DNA of 64,000 nt. Origin: Actinomadura madurae. Lineage in GTDB: Bacteria; Actinomycetota; Actinomycetes; Streptosporangiales; Streptosporangiaceae. The position numbers and the translations under genes are program-made. Below the pieces are notes generated by a model. It worked only from the letters and a program-made list of their open reading frames with translations. It was not told the DNA's origin and did no database searches. Positions 8,126 to 17,026 of this stretch are shown one piece after another. The stretch lies in NCBI RefSeq assembly GCF_900115095.1, contig NZ_FOVH01000004.1, positions 352,127 through 416,126 of the forward strand, read 5' to 3'. Numbering within the stretch: the first letter of the stretch is position 1; each line of letters starts with the position of its first letter.

Positions 8126-8199
8126 GATCGATTCCTCCGGTGGCGTTCCGGGAGTCCGCCGCCCCGGGAGGTGCCCCGGGGCGGCCGGTTCCCCTCGGG

Positions 8200-9003
8200 T
8201 CAGTTGCGTCCTGCCATGACGCCGCCGTCGACGTTCCAGACGGCGCCGGTGACCCAGTCGGTCGCCGGGGACAGCAGGAAGGTGATGGTGTTGGCCACGT
8301 CGCGGACGGTGCCGGTCCGGCCGATCGGGTGGAACGCGTCGAAGCCGTGCAGCGTCGCCTCCAGCTGGTCCTCCGGCACGAACTTCTCGTAGATCGGTGT
8401 CGCGACCACGGCCGGCGCCACGGTGTTCACCCGGATCTTGTGCGGCGCCAGTTCCAGCGCCAGGTTGCGGGTCAGGGCGTGCAGCCCGCCCTTGGCCAGG
8501 GAGTAGCCCGACGACGGTGTGGCCCCGACCGCCTGGTGCGCCCACATGCTGCCGATGTTCACGATCGACCCGCCCTGCCCGCTCTCGGCCATCCCCCGGG
8601 CCACCGTCTGGGTCAGGAAGAAGATCGCCCGGTTCAGCTCCTGGTAGACGTCGTAGTCGGTGCCGTCGTAGTCCAGGAACGGCTTGGGCAGGAACAGCCC
8701 CGCGGCGTTGACCAGCAGCGTCGCGTCGGCGTGCTCGGCCGCCAGAATCCGGCGGGTCTCCTCGGCCGCCATCGGCTCCGACAGGTCCGCCGCGATCCCG
8801 ACCGCGCGGCCGTCCCCGCCCAGCTCCTTGACGGTGGCCTCCACCTTGGCGGGATTCCGCCCGATGATGACGGCGGTCCCCCCGGCTGCCACCACGTCCG
8901 CAGCGGTCTGGCGCCCCATGCCGCTGCTGCCCCCGACGACGATGAGCTTCCGCTCCGCGAAGACCGGCATGGACTCCATCCGGTCGAGCCAGTTCATGCT
9001 CAT
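8200..9003 (-). CDS. SDR family oxidoreductase
   Basis: 267 residues; ATG at 9003 follows AAGGGAG. Rossmann motif GGSSGMG at residues 24-30, NAAG, and the active site NIGSM...GYSLAKG (Tyr-x3-Lys), with the C-terminal [11 protein letters not shown] typical of classical SDRs. Probably an NAD(P)-dependent alcohol/ketone dehydrogenase. It is the first gene of the leftward operon with the hydrolase and the molybdoenzyme; two TTGACGAT elements lie in the divergent region upstream. Confidence 0.88.
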   Translation of the reverse strand: MSMNWLDRMESMPVFAERKLIVVGGSSGMGRQTAADVVAAGGTAVIIGRNPAKVEATVKELGGDGRAVGIAADLSEPMAAEETRRILAAEHADATLLVNAAGLFLPKPFLDYDGTDYDVYQELNRAIFFLTQTVARGMAESGQGGSIVNIGSMWAHQAVGATPSSGYSLAKGGLHALTRNLALELAPHKIRVNTVAPAVVATPIYEKFVPEDQLEATLHGFDAFHPIGRTGTVRDVANTITFLLSPATDWVTGAVWNVDGGVMAGRN

Positions 9004-9090
9004 CCAGCACTCCCTTCGTTCCGGCGCCCGCGAACCCTGTGGCCGGCGCCCTCGTCGCAACCCACCGTCGCCCGGCGCACCGGCGCCCAC

Positions 9091-9100
9091 ATCGTCAAGG
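9091..9100 (-). promoter_or_regulatory. TTGACGAT element, proximal copy, upstream of the SDR gene
   Basis: CCTTGACGAT on the minus strand, 88 bases from the SDR start. Lies in the 219-base divergent region with the flavoprotein gene at 9223. Confidence 0.35.
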
Positions 9101-9136
9101 CGGCTATTCCTGGCGTTCGCGGGGGTGCCCCTCGGA

Positions 9137-9144
9137 ATCGTCAA
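9137..9144 (-). promoter_or_regulatory. TTGACGAT element, distal copy
   Basis: Second copy of the core, about 45 bases upstream of the copy at 9091-9100, closer to the flavoprotein gene on the other strand. Confidence 0.3.
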
Positions 9145-9222
9145 GACCGGGGATGCCGGTGCGTCCCGCGCCCGACTACCAAGTCAGGTGAGAAGTCCGA
9201 GCACCGAGAAGAGGAGCAGGCC

Positions 9223-10695
9223 GTGAGCGCACACGAGGCCGCGGAAGACTACGACGTGATCGTGATCGGCACGGGACCTGTCGGGCAGACGATCGCCGAG
9301 CGGGTCCGCTCGGCCGGGCTGACCGTGGCGGCCGTGGAACGAGAGCTGGTCGGCGGGGAGTGCTCGTACTGGGCGTGCGTTCCGAGCAAGGCGATGTTGC
9401 GGCCAGTCACGGCGCTCGCCGACGCCCGCCGCGTCGGCGGAGCCCGGGAGGCGGTGACCGGGGCGGCGGACGCCGCGGCCGTGCTCGCCCGGCGGGACAC
9501 CTGGGTGACCGGCTGGGACGACCGGGGCCAGGCCCAGTTCCTGAAGGACATCGGCGCCGACCTGATCCGCGGCCACGCGCGCCTGGACGGCACACGGCGC
9601 GTGTCCGTGGAGATCCCGGGCGGCTCCACCATTCCCCTCACCGCCCGCCACGCGGTGGTCGTCTGCACCGGCAGCCGCCCGAACTTTCCCGAGCTGGCCA
9701 ACCTGGCCGACGTGCGGCCCTGGACGAACCGGGAGGGCACCGACTCCCGCACGGTCCCCGGGCGGCTCGCCATCATCGGCGGCGGCGGAGTGGGCGTCGA
9801 GATGGCCACTGCCTGGCACGGTCTCGGTTCCTCGGTCACCCTCCTGGCGCAGGCCGAAGGGCTGCTGCCGAAGATGGAGCCCTTTGTCGGCGAGATGATC
9901 GCGCGCGCCTACACCGAGGCCGGGATCGACGTGCGGATCGGAGTCACCGTCGAGGGCATGCGCCGCCCGGACCCCACCGGCCCGGTCACACTGTCCCTTG
10001 AAGGCGGGGAAGAGCTGGAGGCCGACGAGGTGCTCCTCGCGATCGGACGCAGGCCGCTGACCTACGACATCGGCCTGCAGACCGTCGGCCTGGAGCCGGG
10101 CTCGTGGCTGGAGGTGGACGACACCTGCGCCGTCCGCGCCGTGGCCGGCGACAGATGGCTGTACGCGCTCGGCGACGTCAACGGCCGCGCCATCCTCACC
10201 CACCAGGGCAAGTACCAGGCCCGCGTCGCCGGAGCCGTGATCGCCGCCCGCGCGGTCGGACGGCCGGTGGACCCCGCCCCGTGGGGGCCGCACGCCGCCA
10301 CCGCCGACAGCCACGCGGTACCGCAGGTCTTCTTCTGCGACCCGCAGGCCGGCGCGGTGGGACTGACCGCCGACCAGGCCGAGCGCGCCGGGCACCGGAT
10401 CCGGGTGGTCGACGTCGACACCGGTGAGAAGGTCGCCGGAGCGGGACTCTACGCGGACGGCTACACCGGCCGCGCCCGCATGGTCGTCGACGAGGACCAG
10501 GACCGGCTGCTCGGCGTCACGATGGTCGGCCCCGCGATCGAGGAGCTGGTCCACTCGGCCACCGTCGCCGTCGCCGCGCGGGTGCCCGTCAGCCGCCTCT
10601 GGCACGCGGTCCCCTGCTTCCCGTCCATCAGCGAGGTCTGGCTCCGCCTGCTGGAGGCCTACCGCGACGCGACGGACGGACGGCGGGATCGCTGA
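9223..10695 (+). CDS. Pyridine nucleotide-disulfide oxidoreductase (dihydrolipoyl dehydrogenase/MerA-like)
   Basis: 490 residues from GTG 9223 behind GAGGAG; a longer open frame upstream is not coding-like. FAD motif VIVIGTGPVGQTIAERV, redox cysteines Cys47 and Cys52 in GECSYWACVPSK, second Rossmann LAIIGGGGVGVEMA, and YALGDVNG. At the C-terminus the usual His-Pro-x-x-Ser-Glu signature reads FPSISE, so the general base histidine of lipoamide dehydrogenases is absent at that spot. It therefore may not be a true lipoamide dehydrogenase but one of the MerA-like actinobacterial reductases. A truncated copy of the first ~90 bases of its FAD domain lies at 19028. Confidence 0.85.
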   Translation: MSAHEAAEDYDVIVIGTGPVGQTIAERVRSAGLTVAAVERELVGGECSYWACVPSKAMLRPVTALADARRVGGAREAVTGAADAAAVLARRDTWVTGWDDRGQAQFLKDIGADLIRGHARLDGTRRVSVEIPGGSTIPLTARHAVVVCTGSRPNFPELANLADVRPWTNREGTDSRTVPGRLAIIGGGGVGVEMATAWHGLGSSVTLLAQAEGLLPKMEPFVGEMIARAYTEAGIDVRIGVTVEGMRRPDPTGPVTLSLEGGEELEADEVLLAIGRRPLTYDIGLQTVGLEPGSWLEVDDTCAVRAVAGDRWLYALGDVNGRAILTHQGKYQARVAGAVIAARAVGRPVDPAPWGPHAATADSHAVPQVFFCDPQAGAVGLTADQAERAGHRIRVVDVDTGEKVAGAGLYADGYTGRARMVVDEDQDRLLGVTMVGPAIEELVHSATVAVAARVPVSRLWHAVPCFPSISEVWLRLLEAYRDATDGRRDR

Positions 10696-10781
10696 GCCGA
10701 GCCGCCCCGGGCCGGCGGAACGCCGCGAATCACGCCGCACGATTCATGATCGACAGGCACCGACTCGAAGGAGACCAGCGC

Positions 10782-11354
10782 ATGCAGAGCGCCACATCAC
10801 AGCCATGGCTTCACCAGCACGGGCGCGAGGTGCAGAAGTTCGGGACCGTCCGTCAATTCCCGCTCGGGCTCTCCTATCAGGCCCGAATGGACTCCTGCCA
10901 GCGCCTGAACCACCTGCTGGCCGACACCCAGATGCTGTACGCGATGTACAAGAAGCATCACTGGCTCATGCGCGGCCCGACCTTCTACCCATTGCACCTG
11001 CTGCTGGACAAGCACGCGAACGAGCAGTCGACGCTGATCGACGCCATCGCCGAGCGGGTGCAGACCCTGGGCGGGGTCGCGGTGGGCGACCCCAGGCACG
11101 CGGCCCAGTTCACCCGCGTACCCCGTCCACCGGACGGCGCCGAGGAAGTCCCCGCGATGCTGTCCCGGCTGCTCGAAGCCCACGAGACGATCCTGATCGC
11201 CGCCCACGAAGACGCGGCCCGCGCCACCGGGTTCGGGGACGACGGAACCAGCGATCTGATCGTCTCCGGCGTCATCCGCACCGGCGAACTGCAGTCCTGG
11301 TTCCTCGCCGAACACCTCGTCGACACACCCCTCGTACGAACCACCCGGGAATGA
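10782..11354 (+). CDS. dps: Dps/ferritin-like protein
   Basis: 190 residues; ATG 10782 follows GAAGGAG. The Dps signature is clear: KKHHWLMRGPTFYPLHLLL followed by DKHANEQ, giving the His, Asp and Glu ligands of the intersubunit ferroxidase centre. Long flexible N-terminus (MQSATSQPWLHQHGREVQKF) as in actinobacterial DNA-binding Dps. Role: iron storage and DNA protection under oxidative stress, which suits the neighbouring redox genes. Confidence 0.9.
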   Translation: MQSATSQPWLHQHGREVQKFGTVRQFPLGLSYQARMDSCQRLNHLLADTQMLYAMYKKHHWLMRGPTFYPLHLLLDKHANEQSTLIDAIAERVQTLGGVAVGDPRHAAQFTRVPRPPDGAEEVPAMLSRLLEAHETILIAAHEDAARATGFGDDGTSDLIVSGVIRTGELQSWFLAEHLVDTPLVRTTRE

Positions 11355-11755
11355 AGCCCCCGGATCGTCCCCAGGCGATATGACCCAAACGGGCAAACTC
11401 GGATTCGATGGCATTGCGCCCACCGCGTCCGGACCGGATATCACCACGACGTGCAGGTGGGCGGCTATCCCACCGCGACGCGGCAGACGTCCCCGATCGG
11501 CACCGTGGTCAGCATGTGCGAATGCTTACGCTCGCCCTCGGACACGAACCATTTCCCCATATGGTGCGGGATCGAGGTGCGCCTCGGCCCGCACTTTTTG
11601 CTGTGCCGTCCGACGTCGTCTCACCGAGGCTCTCACCGGCCTTGGAGCCACTCCGTGCGGGGTCCGCCCGGACACGATCGAGGAACCGCGGTTGCCCGCC
11701 GAACCGAGCTGATCACCTCGCCGCTCCGCGTGATCGCGTACGAACCCACGGCCGT
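11355..11755. other. Gene-free stretch between dps and the sensor kinase
   Basis: About 400 bases between two convergent genes. Open frames here have no recognisable protein content, no ribosome sites and lower coding character. I see no convincing hairpin terminator, repeat or RNA. Confidence 0.5.
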
Positions 11756-12985
11756 TCAGAAGCGCGACCCGGTCGGTGCGAGGGGCAGCCGTGCCGTGAC
11801 CTCGAACCCCCCGCCCGGAGTCGGCTCGGCGTTGAGCTCTCCGCCGAGCAGTTGACAGCGCTCGCGCATGCCCAGGATCCCGCGACCGGGTTTGTTCGCC
11901 ATGCCCGGGCCGTTACCGGGTGGTCGAGTCACGGGGGCGCCGTTCGAACCGGTGCGGCCCTGGTCGGTGACACGGATCTCCAGATGGTCGATCCCCGGGT
12001 TCACCGCGACCGTCACCCGGGTCGGGCCGGTGTGCCGGATGATGTTGGTGATCGACTCCTGAAGGATCCGGTAGGCGGCACTGTCCACCGCGCTCGGCAA
12101 CGGCGCTGCGGGCGAGTCCACTTCGAGTGTGACGTCCAGTCCGGCGGCGCGTGCCTCGGCGGTGAGGTCGTCGATCTGTTCCAGGCTGGTGTGCGGCACA
12201 GGGTCGTCGTCGCCGCCGCGGAGGACTCCGAGTATGGCTCGCATCTCCTGCAGCGTCCGGGAGCTCGTCTGCTCGATGGTCTGCAACGCCTCACGTGCCT
12301 GGCCGGGTCGCTTGTCGAGCACGTGCGCGGTGACGCCGGACTGCACGTTGATGATCGCGATGGCGTGAGCGACGGTGTCGTGGACTTCGCGTGCGATCCG
12401 GAGCCGTTCGGCATCGACCCGGGCGCGCGCTTCTTCCTCGCGGGTCCGTTCCGCCAGTTCTGCGCGCTCTTGAGCGTCGGCCGCGATGACCCGCCGGGAG
12501 CGTACGGACTCGCCGAGAGTCGTGCTCATGACCGCCACACCGATGCGGAAGAACACCCAGCCGATGGCCTCGCGCGGCTCCACGTCGGCCCCTGCGTACA
12601 GCCACGCGGCGGCCAGGACCGCGATGCCCGCGCCGGCGATCGCCAATGACCGGCGCCCGTCACCGTAGGCGGCGAGGGTGTACAGGGCGACCATGAGCCC
12701 GAGCCAGCCGTACCCGTCCGGGAACCCAAGGGCGTAATAGACCACGCTGGCCAATGCGGCGGTGACGAACGCCGGGACCGGCCACGAGCGGCGGACGGTC
12801 ACGACCAGGCCGCCCACCACGAGCAGTGTGAATCCGAGGTATCCGAAGTCGGTGAGCGGACGTTGTTCCGTCCCTCTGGCGGCTGCGAGGGCGACCGTGC
12901 CCTGGACCGACATCGCGGTGACGAAGAGCGCGAGCAGCGCGTCTTGGGTCAGCACCCGCAGGGAGGGCCCGGGGCGGATCTTCAT
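11756..12985 (-). CDS. Sensor histidine kinase, NarL/DesK class
   Basis: 409 residues. The first ~150 residues contain several hydrophobic segments with short loops and no large periplasmic sensor, then a helical stretch leads to the phospho-accepting histidine in REVHDTVAHAIAI (HisKA_3 type) and an ATPase domain with SAAYRILQESITNIIRHTG (N-box) and GRGILGMRERCQLLGGELN (G-box). Typical length. Its likely partner regulator is encoded at 15579-16271 on the same strand, beyond an MMPL gene on the other strand. Confidence 0.9.
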   Translation of the reverse strand: MKIRPGPSLRVLTQDALLALFVTAMSVQGTVALAAARGTEQRPLTDFGYLGFTLLVVGGLVVTVRRSWPVPAFVTAALASVVYYALGFPDGYGWLGLMVALYTLAAYGDGRRSLAIAGAGIAVLAAAWLYAGADVEPREAIGWVFFRIGVAVMSTTLGESVRSRRVIAADAQERAELAERTREEEARARVDAERLRIAREVHDTVAHAIAIINVQSGVTAHVLDKRPGQAREALQTIEQTSSRTLQEMRAILGVLRGGDDDPVPHTSLEQIDDLTAEARAAGLDVTLEVDSPAAPLPSAVDSAAYRILQESITNIIRHTGPTRVTVAVNPGIDHLEIRVTDQGRTGSNGAPVTRPPGNGPGMANKPGRGILGMRERCQLLGGELNAEPTPGGGFEVTARLPLAPTGSRF

Positions 12986-13074
12986 ACCGTGATCCTACTG
13001 TTCGCGTCCACGGACAAGGCTCCGCTCAGACGCGCGACCCGCTACGTCGGCGGGCGCGGCGCGGCACAGCCGGT

Positions 13075-13090
13075 TACGCCCGATTGCGTA
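13075..13090. promoter_or_regulatory. TACGC-N6-GCGTA inverted repeat upstream of the MMPL gene
   Basis: TACGC CCGATT GCGTA, in the divergent region between the sensor kinase (start 12985) and the MMPL gene (start 13214). The same TACGC-N6-GCGTA layout is the centre of the palindrome at 16423-16444 upstream of the response regulator gene. A good candidate binding site for that regulator. Confidence 0.5.
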
Positions 13091-13213
13091 GACATGACCA
13101 TCCGTCGTCAGAGGCCAGGGCCGCCTTGCGCACGCGACGATCGCCGTCGTGACCGATCAACCCCTCCCTTATCGGGACGAAGCGTGCCGCAAGGCTCGAC
13201 CTCTGAGGAGCTG

Positions 13214-15385
13214 ATGATGAAGACACCCGAGTCTCCACGTACGGATGGAGCTCTGGCGAGACTGGGTCGCTTCTGTTTCCGCCGCCGCCGCCTGGTTCTC
13301 CTGGCCTGGGTCCTCGGTGTGATCGCCGTGGCGTACGTCGGGTTCGGCTACGGCGCGGCCCCCGACAACGACTTCTCCGGAGGAGACTCGCAGTCGGCCA
13401 AGGCGAACATGTTGCTGGAGAAGCACTTCCCGAAAGAGCAGGGCGACAGGCTGACCCTTGCGATCAAGGCCGACAGGGGGATCGACGATCCCGCCGCCCA
13501 GCAGAAGATCGAGAAGACCATCGCCGATCTCGCCGCATCACCCGCCACCGGGCCGGTGATCTCGCCGTATCAGGACGAGAACCTGGTCGCGCAGGGGCGT
13601 CGTATCGCCCGCGTCACCATCCCGCTGAGCGACAAGGAGGTGAAGAAGAGCGAGGTCAAGCCACTGGTGACCATCGTCAAGAACGCCTCCGACGACAACG
13701 TCGCGCTCGCGCTGGGCGGGTACATGGCGGAAAAGGCCGAGACACCCCCGCAGGGCCCGGCCGAGAGCGTGGGCCTGCTGGCGGCAGCGGTGATCCTGTT
13801 CATCGCCTTCGGGTCACTGGTGGCCATGGGCCTGCCGATCGTGACCGCCCTCCTGGCCATCGTGGGCGGCCTCGCGCTGATGAAGGTGGTGGGGCACCTG
13901 GTCCCGGCGCCGGACTTCACCCAGGCCTTCGGCGCGATGATCGGGCTCGGCGTCGGCATCGACTACGCGCTGTTCATCGTGACCCGCTACAAGGACGGCC
14001 TCCGCGACGGCGACGAACCCGAGCGCGCCACGGCCAAGGCCATCGACACGGCCGGTCGCGCGGTGCTGTTCGCCGGCACGACCGTCGTGATCGCGCTGAT
14101 GGGCCTGGTCGTCATGGGACAGCGGCTGATGACCGGGGTGGCCGTCGCCACGTCGATCACGGTGTTGATCACGATGGTCGCCGCGGTGACGCTGCTGCCC
14201 GCGTTCCTGGGCTTCACCGGGTACAGGATCAACTCGCTGCGCCTGCCTCGTCGCGCGTCCCGCCGGAACCGGGAGCCCGGTGCGCCGCCCCGGGAGCGCC
14301 GCGCGCTCGCCGAGCGTTGGGCCGGCGTGGTGCAGCGCAGGCCGCTGGTCGCCGCGCTCCTCGCCGGCGGGGCCCTGCTGGTGCTGGCCGCCCCCACGCT
14401 CTCGATGCGGTTGAGCCAGCCCGACGCCAGCGTCCAGCCCCGGGACAGGGGCAGCTACATCTCGTACGAGATCCTCTCCGAGGGCTTCGGTCCGGGTTAC
14501 GGAGCACCCCTGGTCTTCGCCACCGAGGTCGACTCCAAGGACGCCGATCTGCGCCCCGTCGTCGAAGCGGTCCGCAAGACCGAGGGCATCGCCCATGCCA
14601 CGCCGCCCCGGGTCAGCGAGGACGGGCAGGCCGTCACCTTCACCGCCTTCCCCACGACCGGGTACCAGGACGAGGCGACCACGAACCTGGTGCACGAACT
14701 CCGCGACGACGTGCTGCCGAAGGCGCCCGGCGGCGAACAGGTCCTCATCGGGGGACCGAACGCCGGCACCATCGACGTCGCCGAGGAGTCCGGCTCGCGC
14801 CTGCCCCTGATGATCCTGGTCGTCATCGCGATGTCCATGGTGCTGCTCATCGCTTTGGTCCGGTCGGTCACGATCGCTTTGCAGGCAGCCGTGATGAACC
14901 TGCTGTCGATCGGCGCCGCCTACGGTGTGGTGGTGGCGGTCGTGCAGTGGGGATGGCTCGGCCCGGCCCTGGGGTTCCCCGCCGCCATGCCGGTCACGAC
15001 CTGGGTCCCGATGATGATGTTCCCGGTCCTGTTCGGCCTGTCGATGGACTACCAGGTCTTCCTGATCTCACGGGTCCGTGAGGAGTACGAGCGGACCGGC
15101 GACACCCGCGTGGCCGTCGCCCAGGGGCTGGCGCGGACCGCCAAGGTGATCACGTCCGCGGCCGCCATCATGATCGCCGTCTTCACCACCTCGTTGTTCG
15201 GCCCGGACGTCGCGGTCAAGCAGGGCGGTCTGGGCATGGCCGTCGCCGTGCTCATCGACGCCACCATCGTTCGGTTGATCTTCGTCCCCGCCGTGATGGA
15301 ACTGTGCGGCAAGGCCAACTGGTGGATGCCCGGACGCCGGGCACCGAAGACGGTCCCGGCGCCTCGCACACCAGCGGCCGTGTGA
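13214..15385 (+). CDS. MMPL family (RND-type) transporter
   Basis: 723 residues from ATG 13214 (GAGGAG upstream; a second ATG follows at once). Layout: one N-terminal helix (LVLLAWVLGVIAVAYVGFGY), a first extracytoplasmic domain, a block of helices containing AFGAMIGLGVGIDYALFIVT and RYKDG, then TM segment VAALLAGGALLVLAAPTLSM, a second extracytoplasmic domain and a second block with PVLFGLSMDYQVFLISR. The GxDYA/GxSMDY proton-relay motifs are intact. Exports lipids or hydrophobic drugs in the family. Set between a sensor kinase and its regulator, so probably their target. Confidence 0.92.
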   Translation: MMKTPESPRTDGALARLGRFCFRRRRLVLLAWVLGVIAVAYVGFGYGAAPDNDFSGGDSQSAKANMLLEKHFPKEQGDRLTLAIKADRGIDDPAAQQKIEKTIADLAASPATGPVISPYQDENLVAQGRRIARVTIPLSDKEVKKSEVKPLVTIVKNASDDNVALALGGYMAEKAETPPQGPAESVGLLAAAVILFIAFGSLVAMGLPIVTALLAIVGGLALMKVVGHLVPAPDFTQAFGAMIGLGVGIDYALFIVTRYKDGLRDGDEPERATAKAIDTAGRAVLFAGTTVVIALMGLVVMGQRLMTGVAVATSITVLITMVAAVTLLPAFLGFTGYRINSLRLPRRASRRNREPGAPPRERRALAERWAGVVQRRPLVAALLAGGALLVLAAPTLSMRLSQPDASVQPRDRGSYISYEILSEGFGPGYGAPLVFATEVDSKDADLRPVVEAVRKTEGIAHATPPRVSEDGQAVTFTAFPTTGYQDEATTNLVHELRDDVLPKAPGGEQVLIGGPNAGTIDVAEESGSRLPLMILVVIAMSMVLLIALVRSVTIALQAAVMNLLSIGAAYGVVVAVVQWGWLGPALGFPAAMPVTTWVPMMMFPVLFGLSMDYQVFLISRVREEYERTGDTRVAVAQGLARTAKVITSAAAIMIAVFTTSLFGPDVAVKQGGLGMAVAVLIDATIVRLIFVPAVMELCGKANWWMPGRRAPKTVPAPRTPAAV

Positions 15386-15442
15386 CGACGCCCCGTCCCA
15401 TCCACCGCCTTCCCCGATATCCGTCGATCCGAGAGGAACTCC

Positions 15443-15589
15443 ATGTCCGTCCGTCGCTTGCTCACCGCCGCACCGGCTGACGCCCGTCACGACCAGGCCG
15501 ATGCCGAGCGGGACGAGATCTCCGGGGTGCGGGGGCCTCGCACACGGGTCCTGCGGCCGCGACGGTGCGGATCACGGCTTAAGGGCTGA
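15443..15589 (+). CDS. Possible 48-residue small protein
   Basis: ATG at 15443 follows GAGAGGAACTCC, a plausible ribosome site, 57 bases after the MMPL stop. The product MSVRRLLTAAPADARHDQAD... is arginine-rich, has no recognised family and its end overlaps the convergent regulator gene by 11 bases. It may be a real small gene in the MMPL operon, the truncated start of a lost gene, or chance. Confidence 0.25.
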   Translation: MSVRRLLTAAPADARHDQADAERDEISGVRGPRTRVLRPRRCGSRLKG

Positions 15590-16271
15590 CGAGCCCTGTC
15601 CGATAGGCGATGACGACCAGTTGTGCGCGGTCCCGCGCGCCCAGTTTCACCATCGCGTGGCTGACGTGGGTGCGCGCGGTGGCCGGGCTCAGGCTCAGCT
15701 CGGCACCGATCTCGTCGTTGCTCAGGCCCTGTCCCACCAGGGCCAGCACTTCACGTTCGCGCTGGGTGAGGACCGCCAGCCGGTCCTCACCGGCCTGCGT
15801 GGCGGCCCGTTGCGCGGTGAACTGGGCGATCAGGCGCCGGGTGATCCGCGGGGCGAGCAACGCGTCCCCGGCGGCCACGACCCGGATGGCATGGAGAAGC
15901 TCGGCCGGTCCCGCGTCCTTGAGCATGAAGCCGCTGGCACCGGCCTGCAGCGCTTCGAAGACGTACGCGTCGGTCTCGTAGGTGGTGAGGATCAGGACCC
16001 GGACATGCTGCAGCCCACGTGTCTTGACGATCTCGCTGGTCGCCTGGATGCCGTCGAGCTTCGGCATCCGGATGTCCATGAGCACAACGTCGGGACGGGT
16101 CATCCGGGCCCGCTCGACGGCCTCGGCACCGTCGGTGGCCTCCCCGACCACTTCGATGTCGTCCTCGACGTCGATCAGTACCTTGAACCCGGATCGCACA
16201 AGACGCTCGTCATCGGCGAGCAGGACCTTGATCGGAGCGTTGCCGGGCGAGGACGGGCCCGCCGCGCTCAC
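15579..16271 (-). CDS. NarL/FixJ-type response regulator
   Basis: 230 residues from GTG 16271. Receiver domain: acidic pair in VLLADDERLVRSG, phosphorylated Asp66 in PDVVLMDIRMP, Thr in LILTTYETD and Lys in GFMLKDAGP. C-terminal LuxR helix-turn-helix: LTQREREVLALVGQGLSNDE and LSPATARTHVSH. Orphaned by position but on the same strand as the sensor kinase at 11756-12985, with the MMPL gene between. A longer in-frame extension to 16391 exists but lacks family similarity and a ribosome site. Confidence 0.9.
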   Translation of the reverse strand: MSAAGPSSPGNAPIKVLLADDERLVRSGFKVLIDVEDDIEVVGEATDGAEAVERARMTRPDVVLMDIRMPKLDGIQATSEIVKTRGLQHVRVLILTTYETDAYVFEALQAGASGFMLKDAGPAELLHAIRVVAAGDALLAPRITRRLIAQFTAQRAATQAGEDRLAVLTQREREVLALVGQGLSNDEIGAELSLSPATARTHVSHAMVKLGARDRAQLVVIAYRTGLVSP

Positions 16272-16422
16272 AGGTGTGCCGTTCCGGTCGGCGCCAAGGG
16301 GCGCATGCTTGCCAACGGCGCGGCTCTGCGTTGCACATCCGGATCCTATCGCCGGGGCGGGTACCACCGAATACTCGTCCGTCCGTGCCAACTACGGCGA
16401 AGAGCGCGATCAAACGCCGACC

Positions 16423-16444
16423 GCGTACGCAGATCTGCGTACGC
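16423..16444. promoter_or_regulatory. Perfect 22-bp palindrome between the response regulator and DUF6220 genes
   Basis: GCGTACGCAGATCTGCGTACGC reads the same on both strands. Its core TACGC-N6-GCGTA is repeated at 13075-13090 upstream of the MMPL transporter. Placed 152 bases from the regulator start (leftward) and 115 bases from the DUF6220 start (rightward), it could control both. Confidence 0.6.
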
Positions 16445-16558
16445 ACAGCCATCCGCCACCAGAGGACGCCCCGGGGCGACGACGCGACGATTCCTTTCGT
16501 GACCCCCCGACGGAAAAGAGCACGTCCGTGACCACACCGACCCGAAGGGCGCCTTTCC

Positions 16559-17026
16559 ATGCGTAAGATCATCGCCGGACTCGCGGCAGTGCTCGTGCTC
16601 GCGATCGCTGTCCAGTTCTTCCTGGCCGGCAGCGGAGCGTTCGACACCGCACCCAACGACGATGCCTTCCGGCCGCACCGGGCGCTGGGCTACATGGTCG
16701 TCCTCCTTGCGCTCCTGACGACGCTGACCGCCGCGCTGGGCCGCCTGCCCGGCCGGCTCGTCGGCTTGGCCGGTCTGCTCACCGCGCTGGGGATCGGTCA
16801 GCCCGTGATCGCGACCGTCGCCAAGGCGTTCGGCGACACGGGAGACACCACGACCGCGGGCCGGCTCGTCTTCGGCCTGCACGCGGTCAACGGGCTGATC
16901 ATGATGGGCGTGGCGGGCGGGATCCTCCGCCAGGCGCGAGAACCGTCGACCTCCTCGGCATCCACCGCGCGGGCCGCCGGCGACGATGCCCGAGCCGGCG
17001 GATCCGCACCGGGATCCGCTCAGTGA
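16559..17026 (+). CDS. DUF6220 family membrane protein
   Basis: 155 residues from ATG 16559, preceded by GAAGGGCG. Four hydrophobic segments: KIIAGLAAVLVLAIAVQFF, LGYMVVLLALLTTLTAALG, a third around LVGLAGLLTALGIGQPVI, and LHAVNGLIMMGVAGGIL, with a FRPHRALGY loop carrying conserved His; the tail is low-complexity Ser/Ala/Gly. Function unknown. Its stop overlaps the next start (GTGA), so it is co-translated with the multicopper oxidase. Confidence 0.8.
   Translation: MRKIIAGLAAVLVLAIAVQFFLAGSGAFDTAPNDDAFRPHRALGYMVVLLALLTTLTAALGRLPGRLVGLAGLLTALGIGQPVIATVAKAFGDTGDTTTAGRLVFGLHAVNGLIMMGVAGGILRQAREPSTSSASTARAAGDDARAGGSAPGSAQ

Noticed and set aside
8140..9222. Long N-terminal extension of the flavoprotein frame
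   Set aside because: The upstream 360 codons overlap the SDR gene on the other strand and have no family similarity; GTG 9223 has a good ribosome site and starts the FAD fold.
11380..11855. Open frames between dps and the sensor kinase
   Set aside because: No ribosome sites, no similarity, and none reads like a protein; a faint VGGYP motif was not enough to call a remnant.
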